Shown here: in pieces, positions 53,305-63,184 of the stretch
How positions within the stretch are numbered: the first letter of the stretch is position 1
Layout: each line of letters starts with the position of its first letter
Source of the DNA: Candidatus Meridianibacter frigidus
Lineage (GTDB): Bacteria > Vulcanimicrobiota > Vulcanimicrobiia > Vulcanimicrobiales > Vulcanimicrobiaceae
Direction: 5' to 3'
NCBI GenBank assembly: GCA_003243975.1
Contig: QHBJ01000030.1
Span: forward strand, 1-64,000
DNA: 64,000 bases
The notes under the pieces: model-generated
Databases searched by the model: none
What the model saw: the letters and a program-made list of their open reading frames with translations, nothing else
Told to the model about the DNA's origin: nothing
Made by a program: the position numbers and the translations under genes

Positions 53305-55598
53305 TGGCTGAGCAGCCGCAGAGCGTTAGCGTAAACATCGATGGCGCGAAGATCAGCGTTCCCAAAGGGACCCTGCTCGTCGAGGCCGCGAAGCTTGTGC
53401 AGAAAGAGATCCCCGTCTACTGCTACCACCCGAAGCTCGGACCGGCCGGCCTGTGCCGTATCTGCCTGGTCGAGATTGAAGGTATGCCGAAGCTGCAGAT
53501 CGCTTGCAACACGCCGGTAACCGATGGAATGGTCGTGCACACGTACAACGACAAAGTCAACGCCGGGCGGCGTGCCGTTTTGGAGTTTTTTCTGCTGAAC
53601 CATCCGCTGGATTGCCCCATTTGCGATAAGGGCGGCGAATGCGATCTGCAAGACTTCTCAATGGCGTACGGGCAGGGCGCCTCACGCTTGGCCGAACCCA
53701 AGGTCAGCAAGCCCAAAGCGGTTGACTTGGGACCCACGATCGTTTTGGATGAAGAGCGTTGCATCGTCTGCCAGCGCTGCGTGCGTTTCGATGACATTAT
53801 CACCGGCGAGCGGAGCCTCATCGTCAAGGACCGCGGTTATAGAGACATCATTGCGACCGCGACCGACGATCCGTACCGCTCCAACTTTAGCGGAAATGTG
53901 ACCGAACTCTGCCCGGTGGGCGCCTTAACCTCAAAAACGTATCGTTTCAAATCGCGGCCGTGGGATCTGCACCGGACGACGACGACGTGTACGCAGTGTG
54001 CCGTCGGCTGCCAGATGCAGGTTGACGAGCGCGTAGGCGAGGTAGCGCGCACGATGTCGATCCCCGACGACGATGCGGTTTCCGATGGCTGGCTCTGCGA
54101 TCGCGGCCGCTACAATATCGGATTTTACCGCGACGAACGCCGTTTGCAAACACCGCTTTACAGAGTAGATGGGCAGTGGACGCAAGTGGGCTGGGACGAT
54201 GCATTCGCACTTTGGGCAAAGGCACTGCGGGAAGCGGTTGCCTCCGGCGGCGAGCAGAGCGTCGGCGTTCTTGGCGGTGGCCGCCTTCTGAACGAAGAAG
54301 CGTACCTGCTGCAGCATCTCTTCCGCTCGCTAGGCGTGCGAAATCTCGATTGGCGTGCGGGCACGCAGCGTCAAGCTACGCCGGGGAGCAACGCCGGGAG
54401 TCTGCAAGATCTCGAGAATGCGCAAGCGATCGTGCTGGTGGGCGAGTCGCCCGCCCAACTGGCGCCGGTCATGGACTTGCGGATTCGCAAAGCAGTCTCG
54501 CGCCACCGCGCTAAGCTAATCCGCGTCGGAGCGATCGATCCGCTCCCGGTCGTAGCGTGCACGACGCTTGAGAGCGCAGCAGAGGTTCCGAAGGCGCTGC
54601 CGGCTGGCGCCGAACGAGTCGCGCTGGTGTGGGACGGCGTCGATCCCAAGCTCGCCCGCGAGGTGGTCGCGGCGCTGAGCGATTTCAGCGGCCTGAAAAC
54701 ATTTATCGCAAGTGGGCAAAACAATGCGCGCGGCGCGGAAGTCATGGGGATGCATCCGGCGTTCGGTCCGGGTTTCGCCGAAGTGGATGGGGGCAAAGAT
54801 TTCAGCGGAATGGTAGCGGCGGCCCGCAGCCACAGTTTGCGCGCGCTTTCTATCTTCGGTGCAAATCCGGCGCTACACTATCCGGATGGTGTTGCGATCC
54901 GGGAAGCATTGCGAAACGTGCCGTTTCTCGCCGTGGCAGATCTCTTTCTTACCGAAACGGCGCAAGCAGCAAATCTCGTCTTGCCCGCATGCGGCGGCTT
55001 CGAGAAAACCGGTACGACCGTGAATGTAACCGCGGTGGCGTTGCCGGTAAACGCCGCCCTGGAACCGCCCGAAGGAGCGCTCACCGATTTGGAAATGCTC
55101 GGCTGCCTGGCGCGAGCCCTCGAGGTGCAGCTTCCCTCGGTTACGGAGCTTGAGAACAGCGTCATCAAGCATTTGGTCGCTACGGCCCCGTCGTTTGGGT
55201 TGGGCGATGCAAAGGTGTGTGGCACAACTCAGTTCGGCCAAGCATCGCGCACCGGCGGACCGAAGCTTATCGCGCGCACCGACATCTTCTCAGGCGGTGG
55301 TACGGTGGCCCACGATGGGCGCATCGAATCGTTGCGGCCGCTCCCCGAGGCCGCCGTTTCGCCCGCTTGCGCGCAGCAGCTCGGTTTGAGTACGGGCGAT
55401 TGCTGCGATTTGCGCAGCGGGGACCAAACGATGCACGACCTCTTGGTCGAGGTTCGTCCCGGGCTGGCGGATGACGTCGTAGTGGTGGTAGCCGGTCTGC
55501 CGGACGATCCGGCCAACGCGTTGGGCTTTGAGCCCGTGGCGGAGTTGATCAACGTGCGCCGAGCGCGCGAGCTCGCCCCAGTCGGCGTTTCCCCGTGA
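53304..55598 (+). CDS. nuoG: NADH-quinone oxidoreductase subunit G
   Basis: A 764-residue 75-kDa-type subunit. N1b cysteines are C40, C51, C54 and C68. The HxxxCxxCxxxxxC motif (N5) follows in HPLDCPICDKGGEC, then CIVCQRC...CPVGAL (N4). A CTQCAVGC...WLCDRG set matches the optional N7 cluster ligands. The molybdopterin-like C-terminal half carries no cofactor in this family. The start at 53304 removes an Arg-rich upstream frame antisense to nothing known and in a shadow frame of nuoF. Confidence 0.94.
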   Translation: MAEQPQSVSVNIDGAKISVPKGTLLVEAAKLVQKEIPVYCYHPKLGPAGLCRICLVEIEGMPKLQIACNTPVTDGMVVHTYNDKVNAGRRAVLEFFLLNHPLDCPICDKGGECDLQDFSMAYGQGASRLAEPKVSKPKAVDLGPTIVLDEERCIVCQRCVRFDDIITGERSLIVKDRGYRDIIATATDDPYRSNFSGNVTELCPVGALTSKTYRFKSRPWDLHRTTTTCTQCAVGCQMQVDERVGEVARTMSIPDDDAVSDGWLCDRGRYNIGFYRDERRLQTPLYRVDGQWTQVGWDDAFALWAKALREAVASGGEQSVGVLGGGRLLNEEAYLLQHLFRSLGVRNLDWRAGTQRQATPGSNAGSLQDLENAQAIVLVGESPAQLAPVMDLRIRKAVSRHRAKLIRVGAIDPLPVVACTTLESAAEVPKALPAGAERVALVWDGVDPKLAREVVAALSDFSGLKTFIASGQNNARGAEVMGMHPAFGPGFAEVDGGKDFSGMVAAARSHSLRALSIFGANPALHYPDGVAIREALRNVPFLAVADLFLTETAQAANLVLPACGGFEKTGTTVNVTAVALPVNAALEPPEGALTDLEMLGCLARALEVQLPSVTELENSVIKHLVATAPSFGLGDAKVCGTTQFGQASRTGGPKLIARTDIFSGGGTVAHDGRIESLRPLPEAAVSPACAQQLGLSTGDCCDLRSGDQTMHDLLVEVRPGLADDVVVVVAGLPDDPANALGFEPVAELINVRRARELAPVGVSP

Positions 55599-56605
55599 GC
55601 GACGTCGTGGCAGCGATCCACAGCGCGCCCTTATGGTTGGTCGTTTTGGTAAAGTCGGCGTTGCTGCTGTTGGTTGTGATTACAACCTTTGCGTACGCCA
55701 TGTTGGCCGAACGTAAGGTAATGGCTTGGATGCAACTTCGGCCCGGCCCCAATCGCGTCGGCCCCTGGGGTTTGCTCCAACCGGCGGCCGACGCTTTGAA
55801 GATGATGTTTAAGGAAGATCTGACGCCGAAAACCGCAGATCCCCTCATCTACAAGCTGGCGCCGTTCATCTCACTCATTTCCGCTTTTGGCGCTTACGCC
55901 ATCATTCCGTTCAGCGAGCCGTCGCCCGGCGACCTCTGGTCCATCGGCAACGTGAACGCTGGCATTCTCTTCATCTTCGCGCTCACGGCTTTGGGCGTGT
56001 ATGGGATATCCCTTGGTGGCTGGGCGTCGGGGTCGAAGTATCCGCTACTGGGCTCGGTCCGGTCGACCGCCCAAATGATCAGTTACGAACTTGCGATGTC
56101 GATGTCGGTGATCGGCGTACTGCTCTTGGCGGGGACGACGTCGCTGGCGGGCATCGTCCACGCGCAGCACCGCATCTGGTTCGTTATCCCGCAACTCATC
56201 GGCTTTGTCATCTACCTGATAACGGCGGTCGCCGAAACCAACCGTGCACCCTTCGATCTAGTTGAGGCCGATGCGGAACTGGTGGCCGGTTTTCACACCG
56301 AGTACTCCGGATTGCGTTTCGGGCTATTCTTCATTGCCGAATATGTGAACATGCTCACGGTCTCGTGCATCGCGACGCTGCTGTTTTTGGGTGGCTGGAA
56401 TCCGCTCTTCGGCCTGACTGTCGTCCCGGGCATCGTGTGGTTCCTGCTCAAGGTGTCGTTCTTTCTCTTCTTTTACATTTGGCTGCGCGCAACGCTGCCG
56501 CGCTTCCGGTACGACCGTCTGATGGCCTTCGGCTGGAAAGTTCTCTTGCCCGCAGCGACGGCGAACCTGGTGGTGACGGCTATTGTCGTCGCTTACATTG
56601 GATAG
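55595..56605 (+). CDS. nuoH: NADH-quinone oxidoreductase subunit H
   Basis: A 336-residue membrane subunit of eight helices joining the arms at the quinone site. GTG start overlaps nuoG by GTGA. Motifs are AYAMLAERKVMAWMQLRPGPNRVGP, AETNRAPFDLVEADAELVAGFHTEYSG and LPRFRYDRLM. Confidence 0.95.
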   Translation: MSDVVAAIHSAPLWLVVLVKSALLLLVVITTFAYAMLAERKVMAWMQLRPGPNRVGPWGLLQPAADALKMMFKEDLTPKTADPLIYKLAPFISLISAFGAYAIIPFSEPSPGDLWSIGNVNAGILFIFALTALGVYGISLGGWASGSKYPLLGSVRSTAQMISYELAMSMSVIGVLLLAGTTSLAGIVHAQHRIWFVIPQLIGFVIYLITAVAETNRAPFDLVEADAELVAGFHTEYSGLRFGLFFIAEYVNMLTVSCIATLLFLGGWNPLFGLTVVPGIVWFLLKVSFFLFFYIWLRATLPRFRYDRLMAFGWKVLLPAATANLVVTAIVVAYIG

Positions 56606-56617
56606 GGTGCCTACGTA

Positions 56618-57223
56618 ATGGCTCGCATGCATAAATCGCTTTACAATGTCGGTGCACTGCTCAAGGGGCTGGCGACCACCTTCGGCTTCATGTTCGTTCG
56701 CCGCCCGACCATCGAGTACCCGAGCGTGAAGAAGCAACATGCGCCACGTTTTCACGGCCTGCACGAGCTCCGGCGCTACGCCGATGCAAAAGAGCGCTGC
56801 ATCGGATGCGAGCTCTGCGCGGTCGCCTGCCCGGCTAATGCGATCACGGTCATTGGAGCGGAGAATACGCCGCAGGATCGCCGCTCGCCGGGCGAACGAT
56901 ACGCCGCGCGTTACGAGATCGACGAATTGCGCTGCATTTTCTGCGGGATGTGCGAAGAAGCGTGTCCGACCGATGCCATCGTCTTGACGCCGCGCTTTGA
57001 GATGGCGGGATTGCGGCGCGGGGCGTTCGTCTATGCTAAAGACCGCCTGCTGGTTCCGCCGACCGAGGGGGTTGGGACGGCACCCGACGAGCGTCCCAAC
57101 GGCATTCCGTCGGATCTAGGGCGCGTGGCCGAGATCAAATCGACCACGGACGTGCAGACCGGTTACGATGCAACCAACCGCGGAACCATTCTCAAGAAGC
57201 AACGCAAGGGCTTGGCCGGCTAG
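56618..57223 (+). CDS. nuoI: NADH-quinone oxidoreductase subunit I
   Basis: A 201-residue ferredoxin-like subunit holding clusters N6a and N6b in CIGCELCAVACP and CIFCGMCEEACP. An amphipathic N-terminus (about 1-30) lies on the membrane. The C-terminal 50 residues extend past the second cluster, as in several bacterial NuoI. Confidence 0.95.
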   Translation: MARMHKSLYNVGALLKGLATTFGFMFVRRPTIEYPSVKKQHAPRFHGLHELRRYADAKERCIGCELCAVACPANAITVIGAENTPQDRRSPGERYAARYEIDELRCIFCGMCEEACPTDAIVLTPRFEMAGLRRGAFVYAKDRLLVPPTEGVGTAPDERPNGIPSDLGRVAEIKSTTDVQTGYDATNRGTILKKQRKGLAG

Positions 57224-57225
57224 CG

Positions 57226-57837
57226 ATGCTCCTGTTCTGGCTTCTGGGCATTCTGCTGATCGCAAGCGCGGTCTTCGTGGTGATGCAGCGCAAGCCGGTC
57301 TACAGCGTGGTGGGTTTGCTCCTCCACTTTGCAATCTTGGCCGTTTTCTATCTCACGCTTAACGCCGAGTTTCTGGCCGTCATCCAGATCGTGATCTACA
57401 CGGGCGCAATTCTGATTCTCTTTGTTTTCGTCATCGCGCTGCTGAGCAGCGGCACCGAAGCGTTTGCGGCCGGTCCAAACCGGATGCCGAAAGCGGGCGT
57501 ACCCGCCGCGCTCCTCGCACTGGTCGCGCTCGGTTTGCTGATCTACGGGGTTTCGAGGGGCAATCTATTCGCAAGCGGCGCGCACGTTGCCGCGAGTACT
57601 TCGATCGCCGGACCGCCCGGGACGGCGAACGTTTTTGGCAGCGTGGCCGATTTCGGGAAGGCCCTCTTTACAACGCATCTGCTCCCGTTCGAAATAATGG
57701 CCCTGATCCTGATGGTCGCGGTGGTCGGCGTCGTCGCGCTGGCCGGCGACGAGAGCCCGTACGTCCCCACACGCAAGCGCGCGAGCGCCGTGGAGAGGGA
57801 GATGCGCGAAGCCATCGTGCGCGCGGGAGAGGGCTAA
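57226..57837 (+). CDS. nuoJ: NADH-quinone oxidoreductase subunit J
   Basis: A 203-residue five-helix subunit with the typical NuoJ segment LNAEFLAVIQIVIYTGAI and the pi-bulge helix region. The C-terminal tail is basic. The TAA stop shares a base with the nuoK ATG. Confidence 0.93.
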   Translation: MLLFWLLGILLIASAVFVVMQRKPVYSVVGLLLHFAILAVFYLTLNAEFLAVIQIVIYTGAILILFVFVIALLSSGTEAFAAGPNRMPKAGVPAALLALVALGLLIYGVSRGNLFASGAHVAASTSIAGPPGTANVFGSVADFGKALFTTHLLPFEIMALILMVAVVGVVALAGDESPYVPTRKRASAVEREMREAIVRAGEG

Positions 57838-58154
57838 TGCCTGGAACGCTTCCGGTCGCAATTGAGAACTACATTGCGCTCTCGGCGGTCATATTCTTTG
57901 TCGGCGTTGCCGGCGTCATGCTGCGGCGTAATCCGCTCATCATGTTGATGTCCATCGAGCTGATGTGGAACGCTGCCAACCTGCTCTTCTTGGCATTCTC
58001 CAAGATGTGGCTCAACAACGCCGGCCACGTCTTTGCATTCTTGGTCATCACCGTTGCCGCCGCCGAAGCCGCCATCGGGCTGGCCATCGTGGTGACCGTT
58101 TTTCGTTCCGCCAAGCATGTCGATGTCGACGAAGTGAACCTTCTAAAAGGATGA
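57837..58154 (+). CDS. nuoK: NADH-quinone oxidoreductase subunit K
   Basis: A 105-residue three-helix subunit. The proton-path glutamates are present in MLMSIELMWNAANLLF and AAAEAAIGLAIVV. It is followed by a 280-base non-coding spacer instead of the usual tight junction with nuoL. Confidence 0.95.
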   Translation: MPGTLPVAIENYIALSAVIFFVGVAGVMLRRNPLIMLMSIELMWNAANLLFLAFSKMWLNNAGHVFAFLVITVAAAEAAIGLAIVVTVFRSAKHVDVDEVNLLKG

Positions 58155-58434
58155 AAGTTTGTCGCGTCGAGCTTGTCGGGACGCAGCAATCATCTCCCGC
58201 CTTTGAGGAAGCCGGCCCGCCTAAAAGCGTGAAGGCAGAGGCATATCCCCCTCGGGCACGCTTCATTTTGGGGTCGTGCCAAAGTGTGCGCTGGACTCTA
58301 TCGCTCTTCGCTAATCCATCCAGGGCGAAGAGCGAGGTCGTAGCACCCGTAGGGAATGCCCCTGCCTTCATGCAGAAGGACGCTTGGGACGTGCGCGGAC
58401 CACGCGCACGCGCCTGGTGTGTGGGAACGCGGTG
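58155..58434 (+). other. 280-base structured spacer between nuoK and nuoL
   Basis: No gene is seen here. Four inverted repeats are visible. TCGCTCTTCGC (58301-58311) pairs perfectly with GCGAAGAGCGA (58325-58335). GGCACG (58255-58260) pairs with CGTGCC (58275-58280). CGTGCGCG (58390-58397) pairs with CGCGCACG (58403-58410) across 5 bases, 24 bases before the nuoL ATG. GAAGGCAG-AGGCATATCCC... (58231-58256) is an imperfect inverted copy of 58346-58370. A GAGCTTGTCG at 58169-58178 resembles repeat A. The element could be an inserted repeat or a structured regulatory RNA. Confidence 0.55.
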
Positions 58435-60342
58435 ATGCATCACCTCATGGGCATTGATGGGCATTATCCGCTGTTGCTGGCGATTTGGTTGCTGCCGCTC
58501 CTGGGTGCAGTCGCGTGCTGGACGTTCGGCCCGCAACTGGGGCGGCTTGCGGGGCCGCTGGGAAGCGCGTGTACCGGGGCGGCGTTCGTTGCAGCGCTCT
58601 CGAGCTGGGGCGACGCAATGCAAAAAACGAGCGCGGGTCTCGGCGCACATCAGCACTTGGGGTCGTGGTTTCCCGGGTTCGACTTCGGTTTGCTGTTGGA
58701 TCCGCTTGCGCTCATTTGGGCGCTCATCATTACAGGTGTCGGCTTTTTGATCCACGTGTACTCGATTGGTTACATGGCCGGCGACCGTGCATTCGCGCGG
58801 TTCTTCGCCTACATGAATTTCTTCGTGTTCGCGATGCTCACGCTGGTGCTGGCGGACGACTTCGTGCTCTTGCTGATTGGTTGGGGCCTGGTCGGATTGG
58901 CGTCGTACTTCCTGATTGGGTTCTGGTTCGAGCGGCCGACGGCAGTCGCGGCGGCGCGCAAGGCCTTCGTCATCAACGTTCTGGGTGACGTGGCGATCCT
59001 TTTTGCGATCTTCATCATGTTCGCGCGCGTCGGTAGCGTCGGATTCGCTGATGTCTTTGCGAACCCGCACGCGCTGGGCGGCTGGCTCTTCGCAACCTGC
59101 GCATGTTTGTTCATCGGGGCGGCTGCCAAATCCGCGCAGGTTCCCCTCCATACATGGCTGCCGGATGCCATGGAAGGCCCGACCCCCGTATCCGCACTGA
59201 TTCACGCCGCGACCATGGTAACTGCCGGCGTTTACTTGATCGCCCGCTGTTGGCCGCTGTGGAGCGCTTCGCCTGACGCGCAAGTGTTAGCGGGCACCGT
59301 CGGCGCGCTCACGGCTTTTCTGGGCGCAATCTTGGGGATGGCGCAGTGGGATATCAAGCGCATTCTAGCTTACTCGACCATGTCGCAGATCGGCTACATG
59401 ATTATGGGGGTGGGCGTGGGCGCCTACGAAGCTGGCGTCGCGCATTTCTTCACCCACGCGTTCTTCAAGGCGCAGTTGTTCTTGGGCTCGGGTCTTATCA
59501 TTCACGCGCTTGCAGGCGAGCAGGACGTGCGCAAGATGGGCGGGTTGCGCACGCGCATGCCCTTTGCGTTTTGGGCGATGCTCGTCGGCGTTCTGGCCAT
59601 AATCGGCTTTCCGGGTCTGTCCGGATTCTTCAGCAAAGATGCGGTCATCTACGGGGCGCTCGAGCACGGACATCCCTGGATGTATGCGGTCGGAATAGCT
59701 ACTGCCGGCATCACGGCGTACTACATGTTCCGCATGCTCTTTCTCACATTTTGGGGTCACTACCGCGGCGACGCGGTTGGCGGTCAAGAACACCAGCCCG
59801 GCCCGGTCATGACGGTTCCGGTCGCGCTGTTGATCGTACCGACAGCGCTCGCGGGCTGGCTGCTATTCGGCCCCGCATCCTGGTGGAAGCGCTTTCTTAA
59901 CGGTCAGTTTTCGGGCGAGACGCTGCCCGCGCCGGTCGTCAGCGAACTCAGTACAACGTTCATCGTGTTGGCCGTCGTGGCAGTTGGCGTGGCGATTGCC
60001 TACCTTCGTTACGCCGGGGATGCCGCCATGAAAGATTCGAAGGAACGTTTGGAGCGTGAGGGCGCGCGCATGCCGAGCGTGCTCGTTCAGGCGTTCTACG
60101 TCGACACGGCGCTCAACATTCTATTTGTTAAAACATCGCAAGCGTTCGGCACCGTTTTCGGCCGTTGGTTCGATCCGCAGTTCATCGACGGCGCCGTGCG
60201 TGAAACGGTCATCAGCAGCCGATGGCTAGGCCATCTGTTCCGCAGTTTTCAGACCGGGCTGGTGCGCGCGTACGCGCTCATCATGGTGCTCGGCGCGGCC
60301 TGCTTCATCGCATACTACGCATTCAGCGCAGGGGTCCGCTAG
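58435..60342 (+). CDS. nuoL: NADH-quinone oxidoreductase subunit L
   Basis: A 635-residue antiporter-like proton-pumping subunit with the long C-terminal lateral helix. The antiporter core has IGWGLVGLASYFLIGFW, SAQVPLHTWLPDAMEGPTPVSALIHAATMV (pump-site Lys/His) and THAFFKAQLFLGSG. The ATG at 58435 was preferred; the frame upstream enters the structured spacer. Confidence 0.95.
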   Translation: MHHLMGIDGHYPLLLAIWLLPLLGAVACWTFGPQLGRLAGPLGSACTGAAFVAALSSWGDAMQKTSAGLGAHQHLGSWFPGFDFGLLLDPLALIWALIITGVGFLIHVYSIGYMAGDRAFARFFAYMNFFVFAMLTLVLADDFVLLLIGWGLVGLASYFLIGFWFERPTAVAAARKAFVINVLGDVAILFAIFIMFARVGSVGFADVFANPHALGGWLFATCACLFIGAAAKSAQVPLHTWLPDAMEGPTPVSALIHAATMVTAGVYLIARCWPLWSASPDAQVLAGTVGALTAFLGAILGMAQWDIKRILAYSTMSQIGYMIMGVGVGAYEAGVAHFFTHAFFKAQLFLGSGLIIHALAGEQDVRKMGGLRTRMPFAFWAMLVGVLAIIGFPGLSGFFSKDAVIYGALEHGHPWMYAVGIATAGITAYYMFRMLFLTFWGHYRGDAVGGQEHQPGPVMTVPVALLIVPTALAGWLLFGPASWWKRFLNGQFSGETLPAPVVSELSTTFIVLAVVAVGVAIAYLRYAGDAAMKDSKERLEREGARMPSVLVQAFYVDTALNILFVKTSQAFGTVFGRWFDPQFIDGAVRETVISSRWLGHLFRSFQTGLVRAYALIMVLGAACFIAYYAFSAGVR

Positions 60343-61754
60343 TGGCTTTGGTCGCGGTTGTTATGCTCCCGGTGCTGGCGGGATTGGCACTCTATGCATT
60401 ACCGCGCGACGACCGGCGCATCTGCAAAATTGCTGCGTGCGGGGTGGCGCTTGCGACGCTCGTGCTCGTCGTGCTTACGCATGGCCAGTCGGCCACCTAT
60501 GGCTGGCTGTCGCGCCCATTTACCGCGGCCTTCCACTTTAGCAATGGCGGAATCTCGACCTGGATTGCGTTGCTGCTGTCGCTCTGCACGCTATGCGCGA
60601 TTCTGACTTGCAATGTACCGCGGCTGCGCAACTTTTTAACGTTGATGCTGCTGCTCGAAGGGTCCATGATGGGGCTCTTCTTGGCGCGCGACCTGTTACT
60701 ATTCGCACTGTTTTGGGATCTCATGCTCATCCCGGTTTTCTTAGGGCTGGTCGGCTGGGGCGAACATACGGCCACCGCGTGGCGATACCTCATCTACAAT
60801 TTCGCCGGCGGTCTAACGCTTCTGTTGGCAACGGCGGCCTTTGGGATTGCGTATGGATCCACCGATGTAATCGGTGTTGCCGGTTTGGCGCACCTGGGGA
60901 ATGTCTGGCAACCATGGATTTTTGCGGGATTCGCGTTCGCGTTTCTGGTGAAGACGCCGGTGTGGCCGCTGCACACGTGGATGCCGGCGACTTACGCCGA
61001 CACGCCCTCGCCGATGGTTGCCGTCGTTTCGGCAGTGCAATCCAAGGCCGGCCTTTACGGATTCATCGTTATTTCACGGGCTCTCTTGCCCGAGTCGTCG
61101 CATGCCGCTGCCAACCTGATGATCTGGCTGGGCATCGTTGGATTGCTCTACGGCGCCGTGGTTGCACTGGTGCAGACCGATGCGAAGCGCCTCGTCGCAT
61201 ACTCGTCGCTCTCGCATCTGGGGCTCATCCTGATTGCGTTGTTCAGCTTCAACGAGCTGGCGTTGCGGGGCGCCGTCATCTACATTATTGCGCACGGGCT
61301 ATTTAGCTCGGCGCTCTTTTTGGTGCTTGGCTACGTCGAGCAGCGCGAGGAGACGCGCTCGCTCTTGCGGCTCGGAGGTCTGGGCTGGCAGAATCCGCGT
61401 ATCGCCGGCGCTTTTTGCCTCGTTGCGCTGGCTGCGCTGGGGTTGCCGGGCCTGGCGGGTTTCAGCGGCGAGCTCCTGATCTTAGCCGGAGTTTTTCAGT
61501 CGGGCAATATCTCGGCGGCGCTCGTCGCGCTGGTCCCGATCGTCATCGCGTCGGCCTACATGCTTCGGCTTTTCCAAGGGTTGATGAACGGGCCGCAGAT
61601 CGCCGATCTTCCAATCCGCAAAGATTTGAGCTGGCTGGAGGGCTTAGCGCTCGCACCGTTAATCGCGGCGCTGGTTTTTCTGGGCGTCTATCCCCAACCG
61701 GTCGCCTCGTTTGATGCTTCATCCTACGCCGTCCATGCGGCGGTCAAAAAATGA
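60342..61754 (+). CDS. nuoM: NADH-quinone oxidoreductase subunit M
   Basis: A 470-residue antiporter-like subunit. The GTG start shares a base with the nuoL TAG. Motifs are LFALFWDLMLIPVFLGLVGWG (pump-site Glu), KTPVWPLHTWMPATYADTPSP and DAKRLVAYSSLSHLG. Confidence 0.94.
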   Translation: MALVAVVMLPVLAGLALYALPRDDRRICKIAACGVALATLVLVVLTHGQSATYGWLSRPFTAAFHFSNGGISTWIALLLSLCTLCAILTCNVPRLRNFLTLMLLLEGSMMGLFLARDLLLFALFWDLMLIPVFLGLVGWGEHTATAWRYLIYNFAGGLTLLLATAAFGIAYGSTDVIGVAGLAHLGNVWQPWIFAGFAFAFLVKTPVWPLHTWMPATYADTPSPMVAVVSAVQSKAGLYGFIVISRALLPESSHAAANLMIWLGIVGLLYGAVVALVQTDAKRLVAYSSLSHLGLILIALFSFNELALRGAVIYIIAHGLFSSALFLVLGYVEQREETRSLLRLGGLGWQNPRIAGAFCLVALAALGLPGLAGFSGELLILAGVFQSGNISAALVALVPIVIASAYMLRLFQGLMNGPQIADLPIRKDLSWLEGLALAPLIAALVFLGVYPQPVASFDASSYAVHAAVKK

Positions 61755-63184
61755 TCGCGAATCCTTACAATTCGCTCGACTGGAACGCGGTCATCCCCCT
61801 CTTGGTTGTTTCCGTCACTGCGTTGGCGGTGCTCTTCGCGGACCTGGTCGCCCGCGGGGGTGTCAAACGCGTCGTGTGCATCGCGATCGGCCTGGCGGGA
61901 CTGGCCGTGGCGGCGGTCCTGTGCGCGAAAAGTTATGGCCAGTCGTACAGTTCCTTTGGTGGCGGTTTTATCATGGGCGGATTCACCGTCGTCTTTGAGG
62001 AGCTCATTGTCTTAAGTGCAATCTTCTCCGTCGCACTCTATTCCGCGGTGGGCGAAGCGCGCCATTTGGCGGGATCGATAGCCTTGCTTTTATGGAGCGC
62101 GGCCGGAGCCATGCTTATGGCAGGCGCCGGCAACTTGATGACGATCTTCCTGGGACTCGAACTGCTCTCCCTCGCGCTCTACTGCCTGTGCGGCATGTCG
62201 CGGCGCACGACCGCCCGCGAATCGGCGCTCAAATACCTGATCCTCAGCTCGACGGCGTCCGGCTTCATGCTCTACGGGATGGCGCTCTTTTTCGGCGCCA
62301 CTGGAAGCGTGAGTTTGGCGGCGCTTGCGAATCCGGCAACCGCCGCATCGCCACTTTTCCTTGTTGGAACTGCGCTCTTCTTCATCGGGATTGCGTTCAA
62401 GCTAAGTTTAGTGCCCTTTCACGTGTGGACGCCCGACGTATACGAAGGCGCGCCCCTGCCGGTGACGGCATTCATGAGCGTCGCTACCAAGGCGGGAGCG
62501 CTCGCGGTACTCGTGCGTTTTGCGTATGCGACATTGCCGAGCATACACGTGCGCGAGATACTGTTGCCGCTGTACGTAGTTGCGGCGATATCGATGCTCG
62601 TTGGGAACTTGGCGGCGCTTGCGCAGACCGACATGAAGCGGCTCTTAGCGTACTCCGGCATCGCGCAAATTGGATACATCCTCGTCGCCTTAGCCGGAAC
62701 GACCGCGCTCGGATTGCGCTATGCCGTCTTCTATTTGGCGGCTTATCTCTTCATGAATCTCGGAGCGTTTGCCGTGGTGGCGCTGATGTCGACGGAGAAT
62801 GAAGAGGGCTCGCGCATCGCGGCTTTTCACGGTTTGGGGTGGCGGCGCCCGTGGCTTGCGGCCGCGATGGCGTTCTTCTTGCTGGGTCTGGCCGGTTTTC
62901 CACCGACGGCCGGTTTCATCGGGAAAGTTTTGATTCTGGCATCGGCGGTCGGCGCGGGATACGCGTGGCTGGCTGGATTCCTCATTCTGGGCACGGCGAT
63001 TTCGCTATACGTGTACTTCAAGATCCTTCGCCTCATGTACGAGCGTGACCAACAAAGAGCCGCGCCGGTCGTGGAGAACAGCTCTGCGTTAGCATGGGTG
63101 AGCGTGGGCGTGTGCGCGATCGTAACCGTTGCGCTGACATTTTACCCGTTGGTTCCGAGCAACATCATCCCGCTGGTCAAGTAG
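61751..63184 (+). CDS. nuoN: NADH-quinone oxidoreductase subunit N
   Basis: A 477-residue antiporter-like subunit coupled to nuoM by ATGA. Motifs are LGLELLSLALYCLCG, KLSLVPFHVWTPDVYEGAPLPVTAF and DMKRLLAYSGIAQIGY. It is the last nuo gene; its end overlaps the convergent osmC-family gene by 8 bases, so there is no room for a terminator before that gene. Confidence 0.95.
   Translation: MIANPYNSLDWNAVIPLLVVSVTALAVLFADLVARGGVKRVVCIAIGLAGLAVAAVLCAKSYGQSYSSFGGGFIMGGFTVVFEELIVLSAIFSVALYSAVGEARHLAGSIALLLWSAAGAMLMAGAGNLMTIFLGLELLSLALYCLCGMSRRTTARESALKYLILSSTASGFMLYGMALFFGATGSVSLAALANPATAASPLFLVGTALFFIGIAFKLSLVPFHVWTPDVYEGAPLPVTAFMSVATKAGALAVLVRFAYATLPSIHVREILLPLYVVAAISMLVGNLAALAQTDMKRLLAYSGIAQIGYILVALAGTTALGLRYAVFYLAAYLFMNLGAFAVVALMSTENEEGSRIAAFHGLGWRRPWLAAAMAFFLLGLAGFPPTAGFIGKVLILASAVGAGYAWLAGFLILGTAISLYVYFKILRLMYERDQQRAAPVVENSSALAWVSVGVCAIVTVALTFYPLVPSNIIPLVK

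Noticed and set aside
58048-59283. A 411-codon minus-strand open frame across the nuoK-nuoL spacer and nuoL
   Set aside because: It is antisense to the conserved NuoL sequence, is Arg/Gln/Glu-rich without any recognisable domain, and its openness is expected from the GC-rich codon pattern of nuoL.
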